A stretch of 64,000 nucleotides of DNA. Source: Phylloscopus collybita (taxonomy: Eukaryota; Chordata; Aves; Passeriformes; Phylloscopidae). This document shows positions 25,301 to 38,371 of this stretch, in pieces. Made by a program: the position numbers and the translations under genes. The DNA is taken from the NCBI GenBank assembly GCA_027886175.1, contig JAJNNQ010000142.1, positions 2,548,501-2,612,500 of the forward strand. Direction: 5' to 3'. Below the pieces are notes generated by a model. That model made no database searches, had not been told where the DNA came from, and was given only the letters and a program-made list of their open reading frames with translations. Within the stretch, counting starts at the first letter, position 1; each line of letters begins with the position of its first letter.

Positions 25301-28300
25301 ACGTTCCTGATGTCATTTTTTAGGAGGCCTCTGGCACTACAAGAGGAGACAAACTTCCAACTGGTGGCATATTGCATCTGGGAGATATCCTCATTTGTAT
25401 GTAATTTTAGTTGCCATAAGCCCACTGGCAGGCACACATCATTAGACACGAACGCTGGCCATTTCCATGGGAAACCGAAGTCTCCACCTCACGTACCGGA
25501 ATGTCAGTTTGTAGGAGGCCATTGGCACTACAAGGCCAGACAAACTTCCAACTGGTGGTCGGTTGCATCTGGGAGATATCCGCATTTGTATGCAATTTTA
25601 GCAGCCATAAGCCTAGTGGCAGGCAGACAGCATTAGACAGGAACGGTGGCCCTTTTCCATGAAAAACCAAAGTCTCCACCCCACGTTCCTGATGTTAGTT
25701 TGTAGGAGGCATTTGGCACTACAAAGGTAGACAAACTTCCATCTGGTGGTGGATTGCACCTGGGAGATATCCTCATTTGCATGGATTTTCAGCAGGCAGA
25801 AGCCCAGTGGCAGGCAGATAGCATTAGACACAAAGAGTGGTCCTTTACCATGCGAAACCAAAGTCTCCACTCCAGGTTCCTGATGTTAGTTTGTAGGAGG
25901 CCTTTGGCACTGCAAGGGCAAACAACCTTCCATGTGCTGGTATATTCCATCTGGGAGATATAGTCATTTCTAAGGAATTACAGCATTCATAATCCCTTTG
26001 GCAGGCAGACAGCATTAGACGCTAACTGTGGCCCTATCCCATGGAAAACCAAAGTCTCCACCTCACATTCCAGATGTCAGTTTGTAGAAGGCCTTTGGCA
26101 CTACAAGGGCAGAGAAACTTCCATCTTGTGGTAGGTTGCACCTGGGAGATGTCCTCAGTTATATGGAATATCCGAACTCATAATCCCTCTGGCAGGAAGT
26201 CAGCATTAGACACGAACAGTGGCCCTTTTCCATGGGAAAACAAAGTCTCCATCCCAGGTTCCTGATGTCAGTTCGTAGGAGGCCTTTGGCACTACAAAGG
26301 CAGAAAAACTTCCATCTGGTGGAAGATTGCACATTAGAGATAGACTCATTGATATGGAATTTTAGTAGGCATAAGCCAAGTGGCAGGTAGACAGCATTAG
26401 ACACGAACGGTGGCCCTTTTCCATGGGAAACCAAAGACTTAACCTCACATTCCAGATGTCAGTTTGTAGGAGGCTTTTGGCACTACAAGGGCAGACAAAC
26501 TTCCATCTGGTGATTGATTGCATCGGGGAGCTATCCACATTTGTATGGAATTTCAGCAGGCAGAAGCCCAGTGGCAGGCAGATAGCATTAGACACAAAGA
26601 GTGGTCCTTTACCATGCGAAACCAAAGTCTCCACTCCAGGTTCCTGATGTTAGTTTGTAGGAGGCCTTTGGCACTGCAAGGGCAAACAACCTTCCATGTG
26701 CTGGTATATTCCATCTGGGAGATATAGTCATTTCTAAGGAATTACAGCATTCATAATCCCTTTGGCAGGCAGACAGCATTAGACAGGAAATGTGGCCCTT
26801 TTCCATGGGAAACCAAAGTCTCCACCCCACGTTCCTGATGTTAGTTTGTAGGAGGCATTTGGCACTACAAAGGTAGACAAACTTCCATCTGGTGGTGGAT
26901 TGCACCTGGGAGATATCCTCATTTGCATGGATTTTCAGCAGGCCTAATCCCAGTGTGCGGCAGAGAGCTTTAGACACGAACGGTGGCCCTTTTCCATGGG
27001 AAACCAAAGTCTCCACCCCATGTTCCTGATGTCAGTTTGTCGGAGGCTTTTGGCAGTACAAGGGCAGACAAACTTCCAGCTGCTGGTAGATTCCTCTGGG
27101 AGATATCCTCATTTGTATGGAATTTCAGCAGGCAAAAGCCCAGTGGCAGGCAGACAGCATTCGACACAAACAGTTGTCCTGTTCCATGGGAAACCAATGT
27201 CTCCAGCTCACGTTCCCGAATGTCTGTTTGTTGGGGGCCTTTTGCACTACAATGGTAGACAAACTTTAAACTGGTGGTAGATTCCATCTGGGAGATATCT
27301 TCATTTGTATCCAATTTTAGTAGCAATCGGCCCAGTGGCAGGCAGACAGCATTAGCAACGAACGGTGGACCTTTCCATGGGAAACCAAAGTCTCCACCCC
27401 ACGTTCCTGATGTGAATTCGTAGGAGGCCTTTGGCACTAAAAAGGCAGACAAAACTTACATCCGGTAGTAGATTGCACCTGGGAGAAGTCGTCATTTGTT
27501 ATGGAATTTCAGTCGCCATCGGCGCAGTGGCAGGCGGACAGCATTAGACACAAACGGTGGCCCTTTTCCATGGGAAACCAAAGTCTCCACCCCACCTTCC
27601 GGATCTCAGTTTGTAGGAGGTCTTTGGCACTACAAGGTCAGAAAAACTTCCATTTGGTGGTCGATTCCATCTGGGAGATATCCTCATTTGTATGGAATTT
27701 TACTAGGCATAAGCCCAGTGGCAGACAGACAGCATTAGACACCAACAGTGTCCCTTTTCCATGAGAAACCAAAGTCTCCACCCCACATTACGAATGTCAG
27801 TTTTTCGGAGGCCTTTCGAACTGAAAGGGCAGAAAAACTTCCAACTGGTTGTATATTCCATGTGGAGATATCCTCATTTGTATGGAATTTTAGTAATCAT
27901 AAGCCCAGTGGCAAGGAGACAGCATTGGACATGAAAAGGGCCCTTTTCCATGGGAACCCAACGTCTCCACCCCAGCCTCCGGATGTCAGTTTGCAGGAGG
28001 CCTTTGGCAGTACAAGGGCAGGCAAACTTCCATCTGGCGGTAGATTGCAGCTAGGAGATGTACTCATTTGTATGGAATTTTAGTGGAATTTTAGTACGCA
28101 TAACCCCAGGGTCAGGCAGACAGCGTTAGACACGAAGGGTGGCCCTTTTCCATGGGAAAACAAAGTCTCCAGCCCATGTTCCTGATGTCGGTTTCAAGGA
28201 GGCCTTTGGAAATACAAGGTCAGAGGAACTTCCATCTGTTGCTAGATTCCATCTGGGAGATATCCTCATTTGTATGGAATTTTGGTGGAATTTCAGTAGG

Positions 28301-29488
28301 GAGAAAACCAGTGGCCGGCAGACAGCATTAGACACTAACGGTGGCCCATTTCCATGCAAAACCAAAGTCTCCAACCTAGGTTCCTGATGTCAGTTTGTAG
28401 GAGGCCTTTGGAAATACAAAGTCAGAGAAACTTCCATCTGGTGGTAGATTCAATCTGGAAGATGTCCTCATTCGTATGTAATTTCAGTAGTCGTAAGCCC
28501 AGTGGCATGGAGAGAGCCTTGAACACTAATGGTGGCCCTTTTCCATTGGAAACCAATGTGTCCACTCCAGGTTCCTGATGTCAGTTTGTAGGAGGCCTTT
28601 GCACTACACGGGCAGACACACTTCCATCTGGTGGTCGATTCCATCTGGGAGATATCCTCATTTGTATGCAATTTTATCAGGCATAAGCCCAGTGGCAGGC
28701 AGACACCATTAGACACGATCAGTGGCCCATTTCAATGGGAAAGCAAATTACACACCCTACATACCTTATGTCAGTGTGCAGGAGGCCTTTGGCACTACAA
28801 GGGCAGACAAACTTCCAACTGGTGGAAGATTCCATCTGGGAGATATCCTCATTTTTTATGGAATTTTACAAGGCAGAAGCCCAGTGGCAGGCAGAGAGCA
28901 TTAGACAGGAACAGTGGCCCATTTTCCATCAGAAACCAAAGTCTCCACCCCACATTCCAGATGTCAGTTTGTAGGACACGTTTGACACTACAAGGGCAGA
29001 CAAACTTCCGTCTGGTCGTTGATTGCATCTGGGATATATCCTCATTTGTGTGGAATTTCGCCAAGCATAAGCCCAGTGGCAGGCAGACAGCATTAGACAC
29101 AAACGGTGGCCCTTTTCCATGGGAAACCAAAGTCTCCACCCCATGTTCCTGATGTCAGTTTGTAGGAGGCCTTTGGAACTACAAAGGCAGAAAAACTTCC
29201 ATCTGGTGGTAGATTGCACATTAGAGGTAGACTCATTTATATGGAATTTTAGTAGGCATAAGCAAAGTGGCAGGTAGACAGCATTAGACACGAACGGTGG
29301 CCCTTTTCCATGGGAAACCAAAGTCTCCACCTCACATTCCAGATGTCAGTTTGTAGGAGGCTTTTGGCACTACAAGGGCAGACAAACTTCCGTCTGGTGA
29401 TTGATTGCATCGGGGAGATATCCACATTTGTATGGAATTTCAGCAGGCAGAAGCCCAGTGGCAGGCAGATAGCATTAGACACAAAGAG
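16365..29488 (+). repeat. Satellite array, plus orientation, second part
   Basis: Continuation of the same satellite after the solo LTR. Monomers are more diverged from each other than in the first part, with small indels such as a loss near 23290 and a one-base-longer form near 27500. A four-monomer block at about 25800-25980 recurs at about 26565-26744 (offset 764 bp, 4 x 191). A block near 22375-22600 recurs near 24311-24535 (offset 1936 bp). The array ends abruptly at about 29488, where the orientation reverses. No gene or RNA gene is seen. Confidence 0.95.
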
Positions 29489-32289
29489 TGGATATCTCCC
29501 AGGTGCAATTTACCACCAGATGGAAGTTTTGCTGCCCTTGTAGTTCCAAACGCCTCTTACAAACTGATATCAGGAACGTGGGGGGGAGGCTTTGGTATCC
29601 CAAGGAAAAGGGGGACCGTTTGTGTCTAATGCTGTCTGCCTGCCACTGAAGTTATGCCTGCAGAAATTCCTCACAAATGAGGATATCTCCCAGATGGAAT
29701 CTACCACTAGTTGGAAGTTTGTCTGCCCTTGTAGTGCCAAAGGCCTCCTACAAACTGACATCAGGAACCTGGAGTGGAGACTTTGGTTTCCCAACGAAAA
29801 GGGCCACCGTTCGTGCCTAAAGCTGTCTGCCGCACACTGGGATTAGGCCTGCTGAAACTCCATACAGATGCGGATATCTCCCAGGTGCAATCCACCACCA
29901 GATGGAAGTTTGTCTACCTTTGTAGTGCCAAATGCCTCCTACAAACTAACATCAGGAACGTGGGGTGGAGACTTTGGTTTCCCATGGAAAAGGGCCACAT
30001 TTCCTGTCTAATGCTCTCTGCCTGCCAAAGGGATCATGAATGCTGTAATTCCTTAGAAATGACTATATCTCCCAGATGGAATGTACCAGCACATGGAAGG
30101 TTGTTTACCCTTGTAGTGCCAAAGGCCTCCTACAAACTCACATTAGGAACATGAGGTGGAGACTTTGGTTTCGCATTGAAAAGGACCACTCTTTGTGTCT
30201 AATGCTATCTGCCTGCCACTGGGCTTCTGCCTGCTGAAATTCCATAGAAATGTGGATATCTCCCAGGTGCAATCCACCACCAGATGGAAGTTTGTCTACC
30301 TTTGTAGTGCCAAATGCCTTCTACAAACTAACATCAGGAACGTGAGGTGGAGACTTTGGTTTCCCATGGAAACGGTCCACTGTTCGTGTCTAATGCTGTC
30401 TGCCTGCCACTGGCCTTCTGCCTGCTGAAATTCCATACAAATGAGGATATCTCCTCGATGCAATATGCCACCAGACGGAACTTTGTCTGCCCTTATAGTG
30501 CCAAAGGCCTCCTAGAAACGGACATCAGGAACCTGGAGTGGAGACTTTGGTTTCCCATGGAAATGGGCCACCGTTGGTTTTCAATGCTTTCTACTTGACA
30601 CTGGGCTTCTGCCTACTTTAATTCCACTAAAATTCCATACAAATGAGTATATCTCCAAGCTGCAATATGCCACTAGTTGGAAGTTTGTCTGTTCTTTTCG
30701 TGCCAAAGGCCTCCTAAAAACTGACATCAGGAACCTGGCCTGGAGGCTTTGTTTTCCCCTGGAGAAGGGCCACTATTCATGTCTAATTCTGTCTACCTGT
30801 CGCTGGGATTCTGCGCAATTAAATTCCTTTATAATTCTATACAAAGGAGGATATCTCCCAGGTGCAATTTACCACCAGATGGAATTTTATCTGCCCCTGT
30901 AGTGCCAAAGGCCTCCTACAAACTGACATCAAGAACCTGGAGTGGAGACTTTGGTTTCCCATGGAAATGGGCCACCGTTAGTGTCTAATGTGTGCCTGCC
31001 ACTAGGCTTCCGCCTATTAAAATTCCACTAAAATTCCATACAAATGAGGATGTCTCCCAGGTGCAATCTACAACCAGATGGAAGTTTGTCGGCCACTGTA
31101 GAGCAAAAGGCTTCATGCAAATTGACATCAGGAATCTGGGGCAGAGACTTTGGTTTCCCATGGAAAAGGGAAACCGTTCGTGTCTAATGCTGTCTGCCTG
31201 CCACTGGGCTTATGGCTACTAAAATTACATACAAATGAGGATATCTCCCAGATGCAATATGCCACCAGTTGGAAGTTTGTCTCCTCTTGTAGTGCCAGAG
31301 GCCTCCTAGAAAATGACATTAGGATCGTGGGGTGGAGACTTTGGTTTCCCAAGGAAATGGGTCACCCTTCGTGTCTAATGCTGTCTTCCTGCCGCTGGGA
31401 TTCTGCCTACTAAAATTCCACTAAAATTCCATACAAATGAGAATATCTCCCAGGTGAAATCTAACACCAGATGGAAGTTTCTTTGCCCTTGTGGTTCCAA
31501 AGGCCTCCTACAAACTGACATCAGGAACCTAGGGTAGAGACTTTGGTTTCCCATGGAAAAGGACCACCGTTCACGTCTAATGCTGTCTGCCTGGCACTGG
31601 GGTTATGACTGCTGAAGTTCCATACAAATGAGGATATCTCCCAGGTGAAATCTACCACCAGGTGGAAGTTTGCCTGCCCTTGTAGTGCCAAAGGCCTCCT
31701 AAAAACTGACATCAGGAACGTGGGGTGGAGACTTTGGTTTCCCATGGAAATGGGCCACCGTTTGTGTCTAATGCTATGTGCCTGCCACTGGGCTTATGCC
31801 TAGTAAAATTCCATACAAATGAGGATATCTCCCAGATGGAGTCTACTACCAGTTGAAAGTTTGTCTACCCTTTTAATGCCAATGGCCTCCTACAAACTGA
31901 CATCAGGAATCTGGAGAGGACGCTTTGGTTTCCCATGGAAACAGGACACCCTTGGTGTTTAATACTGCCCCCTTGCCACTGGGCTTATGACTACTGAAAT
32001 TACATACAAATGAGGATATCTCCCAGACGCAATATGCCACCAGATGGAAGTTTGTCTGCTCTTGCAGTGACAAAGGCCTCCTTCAAACTGACATTCGGAA
32101 CCTCACCTGGAGACTTTGGTTTCCTATGGAAAAGGCCCACTGTTCATGTTTAATGCTCTCTGTCGTGGCTGCTGAGTACTAAAATACCACTAAAATTCCA
32201 TACAAATGAGGACATCTCCGAGGTGCAATCTACCGCCAGTTGGAAGTTTGTCTGCTCTTGTAGTACCAAAGGCCTCCTTCAAACTGACA

Positions 32290-33830
32290 TCAGGAACATA
32301 GGATGGATAATTTCTTTTTCCATGGAAAAGGGCCACTGTTCGTGTCTAATGCTGTCTGAGTGCCAGTGGGCATATGCCTACTAATATTCCCTACAAATGA
32401 GGTTATCTCCCAAATAGAATTTCCCACCAGATGGAAGTTTGTCTGCCCTTGTACTGCCAAAGGTCTCCTAAAACCTGACTTCAGGAACGTGGCATGGAGA
32501 CTTTGGTTGCCCATAGGAAAAGGGCCACCGTTCATGTCTAATGCTGTCTGCCTGCCACTGGGCTTCTACCTGCTGAAATTCCATACAAATGAGGATATCT
32601 CCCCGATGCAATCAACCACCAGACGGAAGATTGTCTGCCCTTGTACTGCCAAAGGTCTCCTAAAACCTGACATCGGGAACGTTGTGTGGAGACTTTGGTT
32701 TCCCATGGAAAAGGACCACCGTTCGTGACTAATGCTGTCTGCCTAGCACTGTAGTTAGGACTGCAGAGGTTCCATACAAATGAGGATATCTCCCAGGTGC
32801 AATCTACCACCAGGTGGAAGTTTGTCTGCCCTTGTAGTGCCAAAGGCCTCCTAGAAATGGACAACAGGAACGTGGGGTGGAGACTTTGGTTTCCCTTAGA
32901 AATGGGCCACCGTTCGTGTCTTATGCTGTCTGCCTGCCACTGGGTTTCTACCTGCTGAAATTCCATACAAATGAGGATATCTCCCCGATGCAATCAACCA
33001 CCAGACGGAAGTTTGTCTGCCCTTGTACTGCCAAATGCCTCCTAAAACCTGACATCCGGTACGTGGTGTGGAGACTTTGGTTTCCCATGGAAAAGGACCG
33101 CCGTTCCCGTCTAATGCTGTCTGCCTGGCACTGTGGTTATGACTGCTGAAGTTGCATACAAATGAGGATATCTCCAAGGTGCAATCTACCACAAGGTGGA
33201 AGTTTGTCTGCCCTTGTAGTGCCAAAGGTCTCCTAGAAATGGACAGCGGGTACGTGGTGTGGAGACTTTGGTTTCCCATAGAAATGAGCCACCGTTCGTG
33301 TCTAATACTGTCTGCCTGCCACTGGGCTTCTTCCTACTAAAATTCCACTAAAATTCAATAGAAATGAGGATATCTCCCAGGTGCAATCGACAACCAGATG
33401 GAAGTTTCTCTGCCCTTATATTGGAAAATGCCTCCTACAAAGTGACATCAGCAACGTGGGGTGGAGATTTTGGTTTCCCACGGAAAAGGGCCACCGTTCG
33501 TGTCTAATGCTGTCTGCCTGGCACTGGGGTTATGCCTGCTGAAATCCCTCACAAATGAGGATGTCTCCCAGGTGCAATCTACCACCCGTTGGAAGTTTGT
33601 CTGCCCTTGTAGTGCCAAATGCCTCCTAAAAACTGACATCAGGAACGTGCGGTTGAGACTTTGGTTTCCCAAAGAAATGGGCCACCGTTCGCGTCTAATG
33701 CTGTCTGCCTGGCACTGTGGCTATGACTGCTGAAGTTCCATAGAAATGAGGATATCTCCCAGGTGAAATCTACCACCAGGTGGAAGTTTGTCTGCCCTTG
33801 TAGTGCCAAAGCCCTCCTAGAAACGGACAT
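32290..33830 (-). repeat. 2732-bp higher-order block, left-arm copy 1
   Basis: Eight monomers repeated at 35022-36562 with an exact 2732-bp offset and a few substitutions (for example near 33552 and 33660). The mirror image of the second copy is at 56659-58199 in the right arm. Confidence 0.82.
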
Positions 33831-35021
33831 CAGGAACGTGGGGTGGAGACTTTGGTTTCCCTTAGAAATGGGTCACCGTTCGTGTCTAATGCTGTCTGCC
33901 ATACACTGGGCTTATGCCTACTAAAATTCCACTAAAATTACATACAAATGAGGATATCTCCCCGATGCAATATGCCACCAGTTGGAAGTTTGTCTGCTCT
34001 TGTAGTGCCAAAAGCCTCCTAGAAACGGACATCAGGAACGTGGGGTGGAGACTTTGGTTTCCCATAGAAATGGGCCACCGTTGGTTTTCAATGCTGTTTT
34101 CTTGACACTGCGCTTCTGCCTGCTTTAATTCCACTAAAATTCCATACAAATGAGTATATCTCCAAGCTGCAATATGCCACTAGTTGGAAGTTTGTCTGTT
34201 CTTGTAGTGCCAAAGGCCTCCTAAAAACTGACATCAGGAACCTGGCCTGGAGGCTTTGTTTTCCCCTAGAAAAGGGCCACTATTCATGTCTAATTCTGTC
34301 TACCTGTCGCTGGGATTCTGCGCAATTAAATTCCTCTATAATTCTATACAAATGAGGATATCTCCCAGGTGCAATTTACCACCAGATGGAATTTTGTCTG
34401 CCCTTGTAGTTCCAAAGGCCTCCTACAAACTGACATCAGGAACGTGAGGTGGAGACTTTGGTTTCCCATTGAAAAGGTCCACTGTTCGTGTCTAATGCTG
34501 TCTGCCTGCCACTGGGCTTCTGCCTGCTGAAATTCCATACAAATGAGGATATCTCCTCGATGCAATCAACCACCAGACAAAACTTTGTCTGCCCTTGTAG
34601 TGCCAAAGGCCTCCTACAAACTGACATCAGGAACCTGGAGTGGAGACTTTGGTTTTCCATGGAAATGGGCCACCGTTAGTGTCTAATGTGTGCCTGCCAC
34701 TAGGCTTCCGCCTATTAAAATTCCACTAAAATTCCATACAAATGAGGATGTCTCCCAGACGCAATATGCCACCAGATGGAAGTTTGTCTGCTCTTGCAGT
34801 GACAAAGGCCTCCTTCAAACTGACATTCGGAACCTCACCTGGAGACTTTGGTTTCCTATGGAAAAGGCCCACTGTTCATGTTTAATGCTCTCTGTCGTGG
34901 CTGCTGAGTACTAAAATACCACTAAAATTCCATACAAATGAGGACATCTCCGAGGTGCAATCTACCGCCAGTTGGAAGTTTGTCTGCCCTTGTAGTACCA
35001 AAGGCCTCCTTCAAACTGACA

Positions 35022-36562
35022 TCAGGAACATAGGATGGATAGATTCTTTTTCCATGGAAAAGGGCCACTGTTCGTGTCTAATGCTGTCTGAGTGCCAGTG
35101 GGCATATGCCTACTAATATTCCCTACAAATGAGGTTATCTCCCAAATAGAATTTCCCACCAGATGGAAGTTTTTCTGCCCTTGTACTGCCAAAGGTCTCC
35201 TAAAACCTGACTTCAGGAACGTGGCATGGAGACTTTGGTTGCCCATAGGAAAAGGGCCACCGTTCATGTCTAATGCTGTCTGCCTGCCACTGGGCTTCTA
35301 CCTGCTGAAATTCCATACAAATGAGGATATCTCCCCGATGCAATCAACCACCAGACGGAAGATTGTCTGCCCTTGTACTGCCAAAGGTCTCCTAAAACCT
35401 GACATCGGGAACGTTGTGTGGAGACTTTGGTTTCCCATGGAAAAGGACCACCGTTCGTGACTAATGCTGTCTGCCTGGCACTGTAGTTAGGACTGCAGAG
35501 GTTCCATACAAATGAGGATATCTCCCAGGTGCAATCTACCACCAGGTGGAAGTTTGTCTGCCCTTGTAGTGCCAAAGGCCTCCTAGAAACGGACAACAGG
35601 AACGTGGGGTGGAGACTTTGGTTTCCCTTAGAAATGGGCCACCGTTCGTGTCTTATGCTGTCTGCCTGCCACTGGGTTTCTACCTGCTGAAATTCCATAC
35701 AAATGAGGATATCTCCCCGATGCAATCAACCACCAGACGGAAGTTTGTCTGCCCTTGTACTGCCAAATGCCTCCTAAAACCTGACATCCGGTACGTGGTG
35801 TGGAGACTTTGGTTTCCCATGGAAAAGGACCGCCGTTCCCGTCTAATGCTGTCTGCCTGGCACTGTGGTTATGACTGCTGAAGTTGCATACAAATGAGGA
35901 TATCTCCAAGGTGCAATCTACCACAAGGTGGAAGTTTGTCTGCCCTTGTAGTGCCAAAGGTCTCCTAGAAATGGACAGCGGGTACGTGGTGTGGAGACTT
36001 TGGTTTCCCATAGAAATGAGCCACCGTTCGTGTCTAATACTGTCTGCCTGCCACTGGGCTTCTTCCTACTAAAATTCCACTAAAATTCAATAGAAATGAG
36101 GATATCTCCCAGGTGCAATTGACAACCAGATGGAAGTTTCTCTGCCCTTATATTGGAAAATGCCTCCTACAAAGTGACATCAGCAACGTGGGGTGGAGAT
36201 TTTGGTTTCCCACGGAAAAGGGCCACCGTTCGTGTCTAATGCTGTCTGCCTGGCACTGGGGTTATGCCTGCTGAAATCCCTCGCAAATGAGGATGTCTCC
36301 CAGGTGCAATCTACCACCCGTTGGAAGTTTGTCTGCCCTTGTAGTGCCAAAGGCCTCCTAAAAACTGACATCAGGAACGTGCGGTGGAGACTTTGGTTTC
36401 CCAAAGAAATGGGCCACCGTTCGCGTCTAAAGCTGTCTGCCTGGCACTGTGGCTATGACTGCTGAAGTTCCATAGAAATGAGGATATCTCCCAGGTGAAA
36501 TCTACCACCAGGTGGAAGTTTGTCTGCCCTTGTAGTGCCAAAGCCCTCCTAGAAACGGACAT
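35022..36562 (-). repeat. 2732-bp higher-order block, left-arm copy 2
   Basis: Near-identical to 32290-33830 and, as the reverse complement, to 56659-58199 (coordinate sum 93221). It ties the outer satellite of the two palindrome arms together. Confidence 0.82.
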
Positions 36563-38059
36563 CAGGAACGTGGGGTGGAGACTTTGGTTTCCCTTAGAAA
36601 TGGGTCACCGTTCGTGTCTAATGCTGTCTGCCTGCCACTGGGCTTCTTCCTACTAAAATTCCACTAAAATTCAATAGAAATGAGGATATCTCCCAGGTGC
36701 AATCGACAACCAGATGGAAGTTTCTCTGCCCTTATATTGCAAAATGCCTCCTACAAAGTGACATCAGCAACGTGGGGTGGAGATTTTGGTTTCCCATTGA
36801 AAAGGGCCACCGTTCGTGTCTAATGCTGTCTGCCTGGCACTGGGGTTATGCCTGCTGAAATTCCTCACAAATGAGGATATCTCCCAGATGGAATCTACCA
36901 CCAGGTGGAAGTTTGTCTGCCCTCGTAGTGCCAAAGGCCTCCTAAAAACTGACATCAGGAACGTGCGGTGGAGACTTTGGTTTCCCATGGAAATGGGCCA
37001 CCGTTTGTGTATAATGCTATGTTCCTGCCACTGGGCTTATGCCTAGTAAAATTCCATACAAATTAGGATATCTCCCAGATGGAGTCTTCCACCAGTTGAA
37101 AGTTTGTCTGCCCTTGTAATGCCAACGGCCTCCTAAAAAACTGACATCAGGAACCAGGGGTGGAGACTTTGTTTTCCCATGGAAAAGGGCCAGCGTTCGT
37201 GTCTAATGCTGTCTGCCTGCCACTGGGCTTCTGCCTACTGAAATTCCAAAGAAATTTGGATATCTCGCCGATGCAATCAACCACCTGATGGAAGTTTGTC
37301 TGCCCCTGTAGTGCCAAAGGCCTCCTACAAATTGACATGAGGAGCCTGGTGTGGAGACTTTGGTTTCCCATGGAAAAGGGCTAGCGTTCGTGTCTAATGC
37401 TGTCTGCCTGCCACTGGGCTTATGGCTACTGAAATTACATACAAATGAGGATATCTCCCAGATGCAATATGTCACCAGTTGGACGTTTGTCTGCTCTTGT
37501 AGTGCCAAAGGCCTCCTAAAAACGGACATCAGGAACGTGGGGTGGAGGCTTTGGTTTCCCATGGAAATGGGCCATTGTTTGTGTTTAATGCTGACTACTT
37601 GCCACTGGGCTTCTGTCTACTTTAATTCCACTAAGATTCCATACAAATGAGGATATCTCCCAGATGCAATATGCCTCCAGTTGGAAGTTTGTCTGTTCTT
37701 GTAGTGCAAAAGGCCTCCTAAAAACTGACATCAGGAAGCTGGCCTGGAGACTTTTGTTTCCCCTTCAAAAGGGCCACTATTCATGTCTAATTCTGTCTGC
37801 CTGCCGCTGGGATTCTGCGTACTAAAATTGCTCTAAAATTCTATACAAATGAGAATATCTCGCAGGTACAATCTACCCTCGGGTTGAAGTTTCTCTGCCC
37901 TTGTAGTGCCGAAGGGCTCCTATAAACTGACATCTGAAACGTAGGATGGATAATTTGGTTTCCCATGGAAAAGGGCCACTGTTCATGCCTAATGCTGTGT
38001 GCCTGCCACTGGGTGTATGCCTGCTAAAATTCCATACAAATGAGGATATCTCGCAGATA

Positions 38060-38371
38060 TCCCCCAGTGTCCCCTCCATAGCCCCCAATGTCTCCTCCAT
38101 AGACCCTAATGTCCACTCTGGAGCCCCCAATGTCCCCTCTGGAGCCCCCAATGTCCCCTCCATAGCCCCCAATGTCCCCTATGGAGCCCCCAATGTCTTT
38201 TCCAAAGCCCTCAATGTCACCTATGGAGCCCCCAATGTCCCCTGCATAGCCCCCAATGTCCCCTCCATAGCCCTCTATGTCCCCTCTGGAGCCCCCGTTG
38301 TCCCTAATGGAGCCCCCAGTGTCCCCTATGGAGCCCCCAATGTCCCCTCCATAGCCCACAATGTCCCCTCT
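38060..38371 (+). repeat. 21-bp minisatellite, left arm (about 15 units)
   Basis: Tandem units close to AGCCCCCAATGTCCCCTCCAT, with CTCTGGAG and CCATAG variants. The length of 21 bp keeps both strands open (heptapeptide repeats Ala-Pro-Asn-Val-Pro-Ser-Ile/Gly on plus, Gly-Asp-Ile-Gly-Gly on minus), but nothing else suggests a protein. It sits exactly between satellite and BMP3 intron DNA. The minus strand carries repeated G-runs. Confidence 0.92.

Larger units (their letters stand above)
29489..38059 (-). repeat. Satellite array, minus orientation (outer left palindrome arm)
   Basis: Same satellite family, now as the reverse complement: GGATATCTCCCAGGTGCAAT precedes CCACCAGATGGAAGTTTGTC and CTGACATCAGGAACGTGGGG. 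A block covering about 32290-33830 recurs at 35022-36562 with an offset of exactly 2732 bp (about 14 monomers). The inner part (about 36600-38059) is the mirror image of 51657-53320 in the right arm, apart from one missing monomer. The array stops at the 21-bp minisatellite. Confidence 0.95.

Noticed and set aside
1..29488. Many 60-160 codon open frames on both strands in the satellite, with recurring motifs such as MGNQSLHPTFLMSV or METLVSHGKGPPF
   Set aside because: They are translations of the repeat. They occur on both strands over the same bases, and the 191/202-bp periods shift the frame from unit to unit. No domain or signal is recognisable.
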